A stretch of 64,000 nucleotides of DNA from Pseudomonas guariconensis (GCF_900102675.1 NZ_FMYX01000008.1:199172-263171); one strand, 5' to 3'; numbered from the stretch's first letter, positions 39,188 through 48,286 are shown. Notes: generated by a model from the letters alone, not told the origin. Made by a program: numbers and translations.

Positions 39188-40603
39188 TCAGGCCAAGGTC
39201 TCGATCCGCAGGGTATTAGTCGTCCCTGGCTTGCCGAAAGGCACACCGGCGGTGATCAGCAGCGTGTCGCCACGGCTGGCCATGCCTTGGGCCTGGGCGA
39301 TCTCCAGGGCCGTGGAGCAGATCTCGTCGACCTGACGCAGTCGGTCATTGACCACCGAATGCACGCCCCAGGTCACGCTCAGGCGACGGGCGGTGGCCAG
39401 GTTAGGCGTCAGGTTGAGGATCGGAGCACGTGGACGCTCGCGCGCCGCGCGCAGGGTCGAGGAACCCGACTCGCTGTAATTGACCAGCACGGCCACCGGC
39501 AGGATGCCGCTGATGCGACGGATCGCGCAGCTGATGGCATCCGACACCGTGGCTTCGGCCTTGGGCCTGCCGACGTCGAGCTGGGCCTGATAGTCCGGGC
39601 CGTTTTCTACCTGGCGGATGATCTTGCTCATCATCTGCACGGCTTCCAGCGGGTACTCACCCGATGCCGTCTCCGCCGACAGCATGACTGCGTCGGTGCC
39701 TTCGGCCACGGCATTGGCCACATCGGTGACCTCGGCGCGGGTCGGGGCAGGGGAGAAGCGCATGGACTCGAGCATCTGCGTGGCTACCACCACCGGACGG
39801 CCAAGCTGGCGGCAGGTGTTGATGATGCGCTTCTGGATCTGCGGCACGCTCTCGGCGGGTACTTCCACGCCCAAGTCGCCACGGGCGACCATGATCGCGT
39901 CGGACAGCTCGGCGATCGCTTGCAACTGGTCCACCGCCGATGGCTTCTCGATCTTGGCCATCAGGTAGGCGCGGTCGCCGATCAACTGGCGGGCCTCGAC
40001 GATGTCCTCGGGGCGCTGGACGAACGACAGGGCGACCCAGTCGACACCCAGTTCCAGGCCGAAGGTCAGGTCGCGGCGGTCTTTTTCGGTCAACGGGCTG
40101 AGGTCGAGCACGGCCTGGGGCACGTTGACGCCCTTGCGGTCGGACAGCTCACCGCCGGCGACCACTTCGGTGTCGATGGCATCGCTGTGCTTGGCGGTCA
40201 CCCGCAGGCGCAGCTTGCCGTCGTCGAGCAGCAGGTCCATGCCGGGCTCCAGCGCGGCGATGATTTCCGGGTGGGGCAGGTTGACCCGGCGGTTGTCGCC
40301 TGGGGTCTTGTCCAGATCCAGGCGCAGGGCCTGGCCGCGTTGCAGCTGGATCTTGCCGTCGGCGAAACGGCCTACGCGCAGTTTCGGCCCCTGCAGGTCC
40401 ATCAGGATGCCCAGCGGGTAGTTCAGCTGCTGCTCGACTTCGCGGATCCACTGGTAGCGCAGCGCATGGTCGGCGTGCTCGCCGTGGCTGAAGTTCAGGC
40501 GGAAGATGTTCACCCCGGCCTCGACCAGCTGGCGAATGTCATCGATGCCTTTGATCGCAGGGCCGAGGGTCGCGAGGATTTTGACTTTCTTATCAGGCGT
40601 CAT
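39188..40603 (-). CDS. pykA: Pyruvate kinase
   Basis: A 471-residue pyruvate kinase converting PEP and ADP to pyruvate and ATP. Motifs: KVKILATLGPAIKGIDDIRQ, LNFSHGEHADHALRYQWIRE, the PEP/metal signature LMAKIEKPSAVDQLQAIAEL and MVARGDLGVEVPAESVPQIQ, then TDAVMLSAETASGEYPLEAV. It overlaps the ttuD stop by four bases, so it is the last of the gcl-hyi-glxR-ttuD-pykA minus-strand operon, taking glyoxylate carbon to pyruvate. A second pyruvate kinase is likely elsewhere in the genome. Confidence 0.96.
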   Translation of the reverse strand: MTPDKKVKILATLGPAIKGIDDIRQLVEAGVNIFRLNFSHGEHADHALRYQWIREVEQQLNYPLGILMDLQGPKLRVGRFADGKIQLQRGQALRLDLDKTPGDNRRVNLPHPEIIAALEPGMDLLLDDGKLRLRVTAKHSDAIDTEVVAGGELSDRKGVNVPQAVLDLSPLTEKDRRDLTFGLELGVDWVALSFVQRPEDIVEARQLIGDRAYLMAKIEKPSAVDQLQAIAELSDAIMVARGDLGVEVPAESVPQIQKRIINTCRQLGRPVVVATQMLESMRFSPAPTRAEVTDVANAVAEGTDAVMLSAETASGEYPLEAVQMMSKIIRQVENGPDYQAQLDVGRPKAEATVSDAISCAIRRISGILPVAVLVNYSESGSSTLRAARERPRAPILNLTPNLATARRLSVTWGVHSVVNDRLRQVDEICSTALEIAQAQGMASRGDTLLITAGVPFGKPGTTNTLRIETLA

Positions 40604-41874
40604 GATGGCTGGGTCTCGAGGATCAGGATGGCACGGAAGTCGTTGACGTTGGTGCGGGTCGGCTCGGTGACGATCAGCGCATCCAGTGCGGCGAAGTAGC
40701 CATAGCCATTGTTGTTGTCCAGCTCGTCGGACGCCGACAGGCCCAAGGCCTCGGCGTTGGCGTAGCTGTCCGGGGTCATGATGGCGCCGGCATTTTCTTC
40801 GGAGCCGTCGATGCCGTCGGTGTCACCGGCCAGGGCGTACACGCCCGCCAGGCCCTTGAGATTCTCGGTGAGGCTCAGCAGGAACTCGGCATTGCGCCCC
40901 CCACGGCCGTTGCCGCGTACGGTGACGGTGGTTTCGCCGCCAGAGAGGATGATGCAGGGCGCCTTCAGTGGCTGGCCGTGCAATACGATCTGACGGGCGA
41001 TGCCGGCATGGACCTTGGCCACTTCGCGCGATTCGCCTTCAAGATCGCCCAGGATCAACGGGCTGAAGCCCGCCTGGCGTGCCTTGACCGCTGCTGCCTC
41101 CAGGGACTGCTGAGGCTTGGCGATGAGCTTGAAGTGGCTGCGTGCCAGCGCCGGGTCATCGGCCTTGACGGTTTCCGACGCTGGATTGTTGAGCCAGTCG
41201 ATGACTGCCTGGGGCGCTTCGATGTTGTAACGCTTGAGGATGGCCAGGGCGTCGGCCGAGGTGCTTGGGTCGGCCACGGTGGGGCCGGAGGCGATGACCG
41301 TGGCCAGGTCGCCCGGTACGTCGGAGATCGCGTAGGTGTAGACAGTGGCGGGCCAGCACGCCTTGGCCAGGCGGCCGCCCTTGATCGCCGAGAGGTGCTT
41401 GCGCACGCAGTTCATCTCGCCGATGGTGGCGCCGGACTTGAGCAGGGCTTTGTTGATCTGCTGCTTGTCGGCCAAGGTCAGGCCTTCGGCAGGCAGGGCC
41501 AGCAGGGCCGAGCCACCGCCGGAGAGCAGGAAGATCACCCGGTCGTCTTCAGTAAGGTTGCTGACCAGTTCGAGCACGCGCTTGGCCACGGCCAGGCCGG
41601 CGGCATCGGGAACCGGATGGGCGGCTTCGACCACCTCGATCTTCTGGCAGTTGGCGCCGTGCCCGTAGCGGGTCACGACCAGGCCGGACACCTCGCCCTT
41701 CCAGCTCTTCTCGACCACTTCGGCCATGGCCGCGGCCGCCTTGCCGGCACCGATGACGATGACGCGGCCGCTGCGGTCTGCGGGCAGGTGGGGTTCAAGA
41801 ACCTGGCGGGGGTGAGCGGCGGCGATGGCTGTGTCGAACAGCTCGCGGAGAATTCTTTGTGGATCGACCGACAT
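40600..41874 (-). CDS. ttuD: Glycerate kinase (MOFRL family, TtuD)
   Basis: A 424-residue glycerate 2-kinase of the MOFRL type, often annotated hydroxypyruvate reductase. Motifs: VIVIGAGKAAAAMAEVVEKS near residue 40, VIFLLSGGGSALLALPAEGL, KHLSAIKGGRLAKACWPATV, and the MOFRL pieces PCIILSGGETTVTVRGNGRG and YALAGDTDGIDGSEENAGAI. In the operon it phosphorylates the glycerate made by GlxR, feeding 2-phosphoglycerate to glycolysis and pykA. Start ATG 41874 (MSVDPQRILRELF); longer starts read non-coding. It overlaps pykA. Confidence 0.93.
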   Translation of the reverse strand: MSVDPQRILRELFDTAIAAAHPRQVLEPHLPADRSGRVIVIGAGKAAAAMAEVVEKSWKGEVSGLVVTRYGHGANCQKIEVVEAAHPVPDAAGLAVAKRVLELVSNLTEDDRVIFLLSGGGSALLALPAEGLTLADKQQINKALLKSGATIGEMNCVRKHLSAIKGGRLAKACWPATVYTYAISDVPGDLATVIASGPTVADPSTSADALAILKRYNIEAPQAVIDWLNNPASETVKADDPALARSHFKLIAKPQQSLEAAAVKARQAGFSPLILGDLEGESREVAKVHAGIARQIVLHGQPLKAPCIILSGGETTVTVRGNGRGGRNAEFLLSLTENLKGLAGVYALAGDTDGIDGSEENAGAIMTPDSYANAEALGLSASDELDNNNGYGYFAALDALIVTEPTRTNVNDFRAILILETQPS

Positions 41875-41968
41875 GGCAGGCTCCCAAAATCTTATTGTTC
41901 TGCAGAATCGAAAACGCCCCTGGAACTGCCTCCGTGCAGGCCGAACCAGGGGCGGTCCCCAGAGCTGC

Positions 41969-42044
41969 AAGCTTCAAGCTACAAGCCGCGAGCGAAATGC
42001 AGATCTGCGTTCGCTCGCCGCTTGAGGCTTACAGCTTGAAGCTT
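41969..42044. repeat. Inverted repeat between ttuD and glxR
   Basis: AAGCTTCAAGCT (41969-41980) and AGCTTGAAGCTT (42033-42044) with the inner GCCGCGAGCGA/TCGCTCGCCGC arms make a long cruciform; the right arm overlaps the glxR stop codon. The same GCTTCAAGC/GCTTGAAGC family occurs at 51801-51923, so it is a dispersed repeat rather than a gene-specific site. Confidence 0.65.
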
Positions 42045-42936
42045 ATTTCTCGTCGCGGATCGAGAAGTTGGCCATGTGCTCCAGGCCTTTGATCAGCGCC
42101 GAGTGGTCCCAGTTGCCGCCGCCCAGGGCGACGCAGGTGCTGAACACTTGCTGGGCGTTGGAGGTGTTGGGCAGGTTGATACCCAGCTCCTTGGCGCCTT
42201 GCAGGGCCAGGTTCAGGTCCTTCTGGTGCAGGTTGATGCGGAAGCCTGGATCGAAAGTGCCTTTGATCATGCGCTCGGCGTGCACTTCCAGGATCTTCGA
42301 GGACGCGAAGCCGCCCATCAGTGCCTCACGAACCTTGGCCGGGTCTGCGCCATTCTTGGCGGCGAACAGCAGGGCTTCGCCGACGGCCTGGATGTTCAGG
42401 GCGACGATGATCTGGTTGGCGACCTTGGCGGTCTGGCCGTCGCCGTTGCCGCCGACGCGGGTGATGTTCTTGCCCATGGCTTCGAACAGCGGCAGAGCGC
42501 GTTCGAAGGCCTTCGGGCAGCCGCCGACCATGATGCTCAGGGTGCCGGCCTTGGCGCCGACTTCACCGCCGGAGACCGGGGCATCCAGGTAGGCAGCGCC
42601 GGTGGCCTTGATCTTCTCGGCGAAGACTTTGGTGGCGGTGGGGGAGATCGAGCTCATGTCGATCACGACTTTGTTCGGGCCTGCACCTTCGGCAACACCG
42701 TTCTCACCGAACAGGACGGATTCGACCTGCGGGGTGTCCGGGACCATGACGATGATGAACTCGGCTTCCTGGGCCACTTCCTTCGGGTTGGCCAGGGCGA
42801 CGGCGCCTGCGGCGACAAGATTGGCAGGGGCGGCGTCGTGGTGGGTGGAGACGAACAGGCTGTGACCTGCCTTCTGCAGGTTCTGGGCCATTGGGTTGCC
42901 CATGATGCCGGTGCCGATGAAACCGATTTTAGCCAT
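42043..42936 (-). CDS. glxR: 2-Hydroxy-3-oxopropionate (tartronate semialdehyde) reductase GlxR
   Basis: A 297-residue beta-hydroxyacid dehydrogenase. The NAD(P)-binding motif GFIGTGIMGNPMAQNLQKAG is N-terminal; the substrate site is LDAPVSGGEVGAKAGTLSIM and the catalytic Lys lies in GQTAKVANQIIVALNIQA. It reduces tartronate semialdehyde, made by Gcl and interconverted with hydroxypyruvate by Hyi, to glycerate. The ATG is at 42936. A 169-base gap with REP-like palindromes separates it from hyi upstream. Confidence 0.95.
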   Translation of the reverse strand: MAKIGFIGTGIMGNPMAQNLQKAGHSLFVSTHHDAAPANLVAAGAVALANPKEVAQEAEFIIVMVPDTPQVESVLFGENGVAEGAGPNKVVIDMSSISPTATKVFAEKIKATGAAYLDAPVSGGEVGAKAGTLSIMVGGCPKAFERALPLFEAMGKNITRVGGNGDGQTAKVANQIIVALNIQAVGEALLFAAKNGADPAKVREALMGGFASSKILEVHAERMIKGTFDPGFRINLHQKDLNLALQGAKELGINLPNTSNAQQVFSTCVALGGGNWDHSALIKGLEHMANFSIRDEK

Positions 42937-42983
42937 GAGAATGTGCCTCTTTATATTTGTAGAAATCTCAAGTGAGCCGCGGT

Positions 42984-43079
42984 CTCTGCGGGAGCGGGTT
43001 TACCCGCGAAGCAGACACTTCGGTGGATGGCACCGGCTTGGCCGGTGTACGCGGGTGAACCCGCGTCCACGGTGTCTGC
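42984..43079. repeat. BIME-like repeat pair between glxR and hyi
   Basis: GCGGGTTTACCCGC (42994-43007) and ACGCGGGTGAACCCGCGT (43049-43066) are two palindromes, bounded by outer arms GCAGACAC (43011-43018) and GTGTCTGC (43072-43079). It also holds CACCGGCTTGGCCGGTG. This is the common P. putida repeat. Confidence 0.65.
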
Positions 43080-43105
43080 TACCCCACAGGGGCTGTACTC
43101 GGCTT

Positions 43106-43888
43106 TCAGATTGCGTTGTGGGTTTTCAGCCAGCCCAGGCCTGCTTCGGTGGTGGTCAGCGGCTTGTATTCCGCGCCCACCCAGCCCTGGTAACCGATAC
43201 GGTCCAGGTGCTCGAACAGGAAGCGATAGTTGATCTCGCCAGTGCCTGGTTCGTTGCGGCCGGGGTTATCGGCCAGCTGGATGTGGTTGATCAGCTTCAG
43301 GTTGGCTTCCATGGTGCGAGCCAGGTCACCTTCCATGATCTGCATGTGGTAGATGTCGTACTGCAGGAACAGGTTGTCGCTGCCGACTTCGGCCTGGATC
43401 TCCAGGGCCTGCTTGGTGGTGTTCAGGTAGAAGCCCGGAATGTCACGGGTGTTGATCATTTCCATGACCAGGCGGATACCTGCAGCCTTGAGCTTGTCGG
43501 CGGCGTACTTGAGGTTGTCCACGAAGGTCTTGCGGACGGTGGCGCAGTCCGGGCCTTGCGGGCGGATACCGGCCAGGCAGTTGACCTGGGTGTTGCCCAG
43601 TACCTTGGCGTATTCGATGGCCTTGTCGACACCGGCGCGGAATTCTTCGACACGCTCAGGGTTGCACGCGATGCCGCGCTCGCCTTTGCCCCAGTCGCCG
43701 GCCGGCAGGTTGAACAGCACCTGGGTCAGGCCGTGGGCGTCGAGTTGCTGCTTGATCTCGGTGGCGCTGAAATCGTACGGGAAGAGGTATTCGACACCGC
43801 TGAAGCCAGCGTCGGCGGCGGCCTTGAAGCGGGCCAGGAAGTCCTGCTCGGTGAACAGCATGGACAGGTTGGCAGCGAAGCGAGGCAT
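43106..43888 (-). CDS. hyi: Hydroxypyruvate isomerase Hyi
   Basis: A 260-residue TIM-barrel sugar isomerase-like enzyme (AP endonuclease 2 fold). Motifs include PRFAANLSMLFTEQDFLARF, FSGVEYLFPYDFSATEIKQQ, the active-site Glu in VMEMINTRDIPGFYLNT, and GTGEINYRFLFEHLDRIGYQ. It interconverts hydroxypyruvate and tartronate semialdehyde. The ATG at 43888 has GGAG (in AAGGAGACAACC) ahead; the in-frame start at 43921 does not. It lies 57 bases after gcl. Confidence 0.95.
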   Translation of the reverse strand: MPRFAANLSMLFTEQDFLARFKAAADAGFSGVEYLFPYDFSATEIKQQLDAHGLTQVLFNLPAGDWGKGERGIACNPERVEEFRAGVDKAIEYAKVLGNTQVNCLAGIRPQGPDCATVRKTFVDNLKYAADKLKAAGIRLVMEMINTRDIPGFYLNTTKQALEIQAEVGSDNLFLQYDIYHMQIMEGDLARTMEANLKLINHIQLADNPGRNEPGTGEINYRFLFEHLDRIGYQGWVGAEYKPLTTTEAGLGWLKTHNAI

Positions 43889-43945
43889 GGTTGTCTCCTT
43901 GCAGAAGAAGGCCCCCGGCACAGCCGGCGCGGGGGCGTCAGGCGG

Positions 43946-45721
43946 TCAGTCCAGCAGCGAGATCGCGGTAGGCGCGTCGTTGCCGACCAGGGCGAGGTCT
44001 TCGAACTCGTTGACCGCGTTGATTTCGGTACCCATGGAAATGTTGGTCACGCGCTCGAGGATCACCTCGACCACCACCGGCACGCGGAACTCTTCGGCCA
44101 TCTTCTGCGCCTTGAGCAGGGCAGGGGCGATTTCAGCCGGTTCGAACACGCGCAGTGCCTTGCAGCCCAGGCCTTCGACCACGGCCACGTGATCGACGCC
44201 GTAGCTGCCCGCTTCGGTGGCGTTGATGTTCTCGAACGCCAGTTGTACACAGTAATCCATGTCGAAGCCACGCTGCGCCTGGCGGATCAGGCCCAGGTAG
44301 GCGTTGTTCACCAGCACGTGGACGTACGGCAGGTTGAACTGGGCGCCTACCGCCAGCTCTTCGATCATGAACTGGAAGTCGTAGTCACCGGACAGCGCGA
44401 CGACTTTGCGCGAAGGGTCTGCCTTGACCACGCCCAGGGCAGCCGGGATGGTCCAGCCCAGCGGGCCGGCCTGGCCGCAGTTGATCCAGTGACGCGGCTT
44501 GTACACGTGCAGGAACTGGGCACCGGCGATCTGCGACAGACCGATGGTGCTGACGTAGCAGGTGTCCTTGCCGAAGACCTGGTTCATTTCTTCGTAGACG
44601 CGCTGCGGCTTGACCGGCACGTTGTCGAAGTGGGTCTTGCGCTGCAGGCTCGACTTGCGCTGCTGGCAATCTTCCAGCCACTCGCGACGGCACTTGAGCT
44701 TGCCGGCGGCTTTCCACTCGCGGGCCACTTCCAGGAAGGCATCCAGTGCGGCGCCAGCGTCAGAGACGATGCCCAGGTCCGGGGTGAAAACGCGACCGAT
44801 CTGGGTCGGCTCGATGTCCACGTGAACGAACTTGCGGCCTTCGGTGTAGACGTCGACGGAACCGGTGTGACGGTTGGCCCAACGGTTACCGATACCGAAC
44901 ACCAGGTCGGATTTGAGCAGGGTGGCGTTGCCGTAGCGGTGCGAAGTCTGCAGGCCGACCATGCCGACCATCTGCGGGTGATCGTCAGGAATGGTGCCCC
45001 AGCCCATCAGGGTCGGGATGACCGGTACGCCGGTCAGTTCGGCGAACTCGACCAATTTCTCGCTGGCATCGGCGTTGATCACGCCACCGCCGGAAACGAT
45101 CAGCGGACGCTCGGCTTCGTTGAGCATGGCCAGGGCTTTTTCAGCCTGGACGCGGCTGGCGGCTGGCTTGTGGACTGGCAGTGGCTGGTAGGCGTCGATG
45201 TCGAATTCGATTTCGGCCATCTGCACGTCGAACGGCAGGTCGATCAGCACAGGGCCTGGACGGCCGGTGCGCATTTCGTAAAAGGCTTTCTGGAAGGCGT
45301 AAGGGACCTGGCCTGGCTCCAGAACGGTGGTGGCCCACTTGGTGACTGGCTTGACGATGTTGGTGATGTCAACGGCCTGGAAGTCTTCCTTGTGCAGACG
45401 AGCACGAGGCGCTTGGCCGGTGATGCAGAGAATTGGGATGGAGTCGGCCGAAGCGCTGTACAGACCGGTCACCATGTCGGTACCGGCAGGGCCGGAGGTG
45501 CCGATGCACACACCGATGTTGCCCGGGTTGGCGCGGGTGTAACCCTCGGCCATGTGGGAAGCGCCTTCGACGTGGCGAGCGAGGACGTGATCGATGCCAC
45601 CGACTTTCTTCAGGGCCGAGTACAGCGGGTTGATAGCAGCCCCCGGGATGCCGAACGCGGTATCTACACCTTCACGGCGCATGACCAGAACGGCTGCATC
45701 GATTGCTCTCATTTTGCTCAT
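43946..45721 (-). CDS. gcl: Glyoxylate carboligase (tartronate-semialdehyde synthase)
   Basis: A 591-residue thiamine-diphosphate enzyme that condenses two glyoxylates to tartronate semialdehyde and CO2. The TPP-family order is visible: the N-terminal domain with RREGVDTAFGIPGAAINPLY, central part EARPLIVSGGGV-like (ERPLIVSGGGVINADASEKL), and the TPP motif GDYDFQFMIEELAVGAQFNL with NNAYLGLIRQAQRGFDMDYC. The usual catalytic Glu is replaced in Gcl by Val, and the family-typical loop is present. The first gene of the minus-strand operon. A TTGTATACAA palindrome lies 26 bases before its start. Confidence 0.96.
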   Translation of the reverse strand: MSKMRAIDAAVLVMRREGVDTAFGIPGAAINPLYSALKKVGGIDHVLARHVEGASHMAEGYTRANPGNIGVCIGTSGPAGTDMVTGLYSASADSIPILCITGQAPRARLHKEDFQAVDITNIVKPVTKWATTVLEPGQVPYAFQKAFYEMRTGRPGPVLIDLPFDVQMAEIEFDIDAYQPLPVHKPAASRVQAEKALAMLNEAERPLIVSGGGVINADASEKLVEFAELTGVPVIPTLMGWGTIPDDHPQMVGMVGLQTSHRYGNATLLKSDLVFGIGNRWANRHTGSVDVYTEGRKFVHVDIEPTQIGRVFTPDLGIVSDAGAALDAFLEVAREWKAAGKLKCRREWLEDCQQRKSSLQRKTHFDNVPVKPQRVYEEMNQVFGKDTCYVSTIGLSQIAGAQFLHVYKPRHWINCGQAGPLGWTIPAALGVVKADPSRKVVALSGDYDFQFMIEELAVGAQFNLPYVHVLVNNAYLGLIRQAQRGFDMDYCVQLAFENINATEAGSYGVDHVAVVEGLGCKALRVFEPAEIAPALLKAQKMAEEFRVPVVVEVILERVTNISMGTEINAVNEFEDLALVGNDAPTAISLLD

Positions 45722-45746
45722 GGTTTGTGCCTCATCGATTTTGTAA

Positions 45747-45756
45747 TTGTATACAA
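45747..45756. promoter_or_regulatory. TTGTATACAA operator candidate upstream of gcl
   Basis: A perfect ten-base palindrome 26 bases before the gcl start codon, a position fit for repression. Identical or near copies precede the other purine genes. Confidence 0.6.
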
Positions 45757-45861
45757 CTTGCTTTGCGACAGAGTGTATTCACGCTCGACGCTTTAGGTCA
45801 ATCCATTTTCATCAGCGGAAGTGGCTTTCGTCGGGAAGCCTGTGAAAACGGCGTTTCGTCT

Positions 45862-45896
45862 GATCGTGCACGATCGTCTAAAATTATTGTATACAA
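45862..45896. promoter_or_regulatory. GATCGTGCACGATC palindrome and second TTGTATACAA between gcl and the GlcG-like gene
   Basis: GATCGTGCACGATC (45862-45875) is a perfect 14-base palindrome and TTGTATACAA (45887-45896) follows 11 bases later. Both lie in the divergent region between gcl (-) and the GlcG-like gene (+). The first is not one of the purine palindromes and may be bound by another regulator. Confidence 0.55.
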
Positions 45897-45979
45897 AAAA
45901 TCTCGCCGTTGTGTTCTATTGTCTCTATCCGGTTTTCAACTGCCCTTAGGGCTTCTCACAACAAGAAGAGGACCTTTCC

Positions 45980-46420
45980 ATGAACGCATTGACCCTCAAA
46001 GTCGCCGTCAGCCTGGTGAACGCCGCGCTGTCAGCGGGTCGCAAGATTAACGCCGCTCCCTTGACGGTGGCGGTACTGGACGCTGGCGGGCACCTGCTGG
46101 CGCTGCAGCGCGAAGATGGCGCCAGCCTGCTGCGTCCGCAGGTGGCCATGGGCAAGGCCTGGGGGGCTGTCGCTCTGGGCAAGGGCTCGCGCCTGCTGGC
46201 GCTGGATGCGCAGCAACGCCCGGCATTCTTCGCCGCGCTCAATGGCTTGGGCGAAAGCCCGGTGGTACCGGCGCCTGGTGGTGTGCTGATTCGTGATCAG
46301 GCGGGCAAGGTGCTGGGTGCGGTAGGGATCAGCGGGGATACGTCGGATATCGACGAGCAATGCGCGATCAGTGCGATCGAGGAGGCGGGGCTGAAGGCCG
46401 ATGCTGGCGTAGCTGCATAA
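45980..46420 (+). CDS. GlcG/HbpS family heme-binding-like protein
   Basis: A 146-residue protein of the GlcG/HbpS (DUF336) family: MNALTLKVAVSLVNAALSAG, PLTVAVLDAGGHLLALQRED, then GVLIRDQAGKVLGAVGISGD and DEQCAISAIEEAGLKADAG. It is divergent from gcl and shares its TTGTATACAA region; GlcG-like genes commonly stand next to glyoxylate/glycolate genes, but their biochemical role is not established. A strong hairpin follows the gene. Confidence 0.88.
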   Translation: MNALTLKVAVSLVNAALSAGRKINAAPLTVAVLDAGGHLLALQREDGASLLRPQVAMGKAWGAVALGKGSRLLALDAQQRPAFFAALNGLGESPVVPAPGGVLIRDQAGKVLGAVGISGDTSDIDEQCAISAIEEAGLKADAGVAA

Positions 46421-46459
46421 GTGTTTAATCCAGGGGCCGCTTCGCGCCCCTGTCGCGAA

Positions 46460-46527
46460 AAAAGGCCGCTCCCTAGGTTCATCGCTGCCCTCGTAAGGGG
46501 GGCTTTGTGCCTGGGGAGCGGCCTTTT
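46460..46527. terminator. Long inverted-repeat terminator after GlcG-like gene
   Basis: AAAAGGCCGCTCCC (46460-46473) and GGGAGCGGCCTTTT (46514-46527) form a perfect 14-base stem with a 40-base loop, ending in a T run. The pairing extends outward as CGCCCCTGTCGCG against GTCGCAGGGGCATGACGC. It is a bidirectional terminator of REP type. Confidence 0.75.
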
Positions 46528-46572
46528 GTCGCAGGGGCATGACGCGAGCTGCGTGCGGCTTTTTGTCGCGAA

Positions 46573-46589
46573 AGGGCTGCATCGCAGCC
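46573..46589 (-). terminator. Hairpin after the TetR gene
   Basis: GGGCTGC-ATC-GCAGCCC, followed on the minus strand by TTTCGCG. It lies ten bases beyond the TetR stop and probably ends that transcript. Confidence 0.6.
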
Positions 46590-46599
46590 CGCAATCGGG

Positions 46600-47211
46600 T
46601 CAGGCGGCTTCGGGCTCGCAGCCTTTGAGCACCAGCCGGATGATGGTCTCGGCCGCTGCGTCATAGTCGCTGTCGGCCAGCTTGGGCTTGCCGGTGACTA
46701 CGGAGATCTGCCAGTCGAAATCGGCATAGGTCTGCGTCGCGGCCCAGATGCTGAACATCAGGTGATGCGGGTCGACCGGGGCGATCTGCTTGCGCTCGAT
46801 CCAGTGCTGGATGCATTCGATGTTATGCCGCGCCTGATCGTTGAGCTGCTGCACCTGGTTGGGCGAGAGGTGCGGGGCACCGTGCATGATCTCGCTGGCG
46901 AACACCTTCGAGGCATGGGGTAGGTCGCGGGAGATGCGGATCTTAGAGCGGATGTAGCCGCTGAGCACTTCCTTGGGGTCGCCGTCGGGGTTGAACGGCG
47001 TGGAGGCCTGCATGATCGGCGCGATGATGCTTTCAAGGACCTCGCGGTAGAGGTTTTCCTTGGATTTGAAATAGTAATAGACGTTCGGCTTGGGCAGGCC
47101 GGCCTTGGCGGCGATGTCGCTGGTCTTGGTGGCGGCGAAGCCCTTGTCGGCGAATTCTTCGCTGGCCGCGCGCAGGATCAGCTCCTTGTTGCGCTCGCGA
47201 ATGGTGCTCAT
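46600..47211 (-). CDS. TetR family regulator, RutR-like
   Basis: A 203-residue TetR regulator. The N-terminal helix-turn-helix has ILRAASEEFADKGFAATKTS then DIAAKAGLPKPNVYYYFKSK, and the C-terminal domain has ISRDLPHASKVFASEIMHGA and PHLSPNQVQQLNDQARHNIE, which resemble RutR of E. coli, a pyrimidine- and purine-related repressor that binds uracil or thymine. It lies within the purine/glyoxylate region, so a role in nucleobase control is plausible. Start ATG 47211; an in-frame start at 47259 adds residues that do not look coding. Confidence 0.85.
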   Translation of the reverse strand: MSTIRERNKELILRAASEEFADKGFAATKTSDIAAKAGLPKPNVYYYFKSKENLYREVLESIIAPIMQASTPFNPDGDPKEVLSGYIRSKIRISRDLPHASKVFASEIMHGAPHLSPNQVQQLNDQARHNIECIQHWIERKQIAPVDPHHLMFSIWAATQTYADFDWQISVVTGKPKLADSDYDAAAETIIRLVLKGCEPEAA

Positions 47212-47341
47212 GTCGGGAATCTTCCTTTGTCTGGCCACCTCTAAGAGAGGGTTCGGCATGGTAGCACCCGCCTTGTCGGGCGCTCAAGGCGGCCTCTTTC
47301 GGCTAGAATCGACCCACTCAATCCACGGGATGCAGGCAATC

Positions 47342-48256
47342 ATGGCAGGAAGCAGTCTACTGGTACTGATCGACGATATCGCCACGGTGCTCGACGACGT
47401 TTCGGTGATGACCAAGGTCGCGGCGAAGAAGACCGCAGGGGTGCTGGGCGACGACCTGGCGCTCAACGCCCAGCAGGTCACCGGGGTGCGTGCAGATCGC
47501 GAGATCCCGGTGGTGTGGGCGGTGGCCAAGGGCTCGCTGGTGAATAAAGCGATCCTGGTGCCGGCGGCGTTGCTGATCAGTGCGTTCATCCCTTGGGCGG
47601 TGACACCCTTGCTGATGCTCGGTGGCGCCTACCTGTGTTTCGAGGGCTTCGAGAAGCTGGCGCACAAGTTTCTGCACAGCAAGGACGAAGACCAGGCGCA
47701 GCACAACGCGCGCAACGAGGCCCTGGCCGATCCGAACATCGACCTGGTGGCCTATGAGAAAGACAAGATCAAGGGTGCAGTGCGCACCGACTTCATCCTC
47801 TCGGCGGAAATCATCGCCATCACCCTGGGCATCGTCGCCGATTCGCCGCTGACGCAGCAGATCGTCGTGCTCTCGGGCATCGCCGTGGTGATGACCATCG
47901 GCGTTTACGGCTTGGTGGGCGGCATCGTCAAGCTCGACGACCTGGGCTTGTGGATGACGACCAAGACGTCCAGCCTGGCCCGCGCCGTGGGCAATGGCAT
48001 CCTGCGGGCTGCGCCGTACATGATGAAAAGCCTCTCGGTGATCGGCACCGCGGCGATGTTCCTGGTCGGTGGGGGCATCCTGGTACATGGCATCGAGCCG
48101 CTGCATCACGCCATCGAGGCATTCAGCGAAGGGCGGGGCGGGTCGCTGACCGGCGGCTTGCTCAATGGCGTGGCCGGTGTGGTGGCTGGCGGTGTGGTGC
48201 TGGCGCTGGTGGGCGTGCTGGGCAAGGTTTGGCGGGCGCTGCGGCCCGCTCGCTAG
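47342..48256 (+). CDS. DUF808 family membrane protein (YedI-like)
   Basis: A 304-residue membrane protein of the DUF808 (YedI) family: MAGSSLLVLIDDIATVLDDV, then VWAVAKGSLVNKAILVPAAL and LLMLGGAYLCFEGFEKLAHK. It has about five hydrophobic segments and a charged loop (HSKDEDQAQHNARNEALAD). Function is unknown. The ATG at 47342 gives the usual MAGSSLL start; ATG 47330 is possible. Confidence 0.9.
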   Translation: MAGSSLLVLIDDIATVLDDVSVMTKVAAKKTAGVLGDDLALNAQQVTGVRADREIPVVWAVAKGSLVNKAILVPAALLISAFIPWAVTPLLMLGGAYLCFEGFEKLAHKFLHSKDEDQAQHNARNEALADPNIDLVAYEKDKIKGAVRTDFILSAEIIAITLGIVADSPLTQQIVVLSGIAVVMTIGVYGLVGGIVKLDDLGLWMTTKTSSLARAVGNGILRAAPYMMKSLSVIGTAAMFLVGGGILVHGIEPLHHAIEAFSEGRGGSLTGGLLNGVAGVVAGGVVLALVGVLGKVWRALRPAR

Positions 48257-48286
48257 CGAGGGCCGCAGCCCAGTTCGTGACGGCAC

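Noticed and set aside
42896..45796. Long plus-strand frame opposite gcl and hyi (966 codons)
   Set aside because: Antisense shadow of two well-supported enzymes, with low-complexity residues and no domain.
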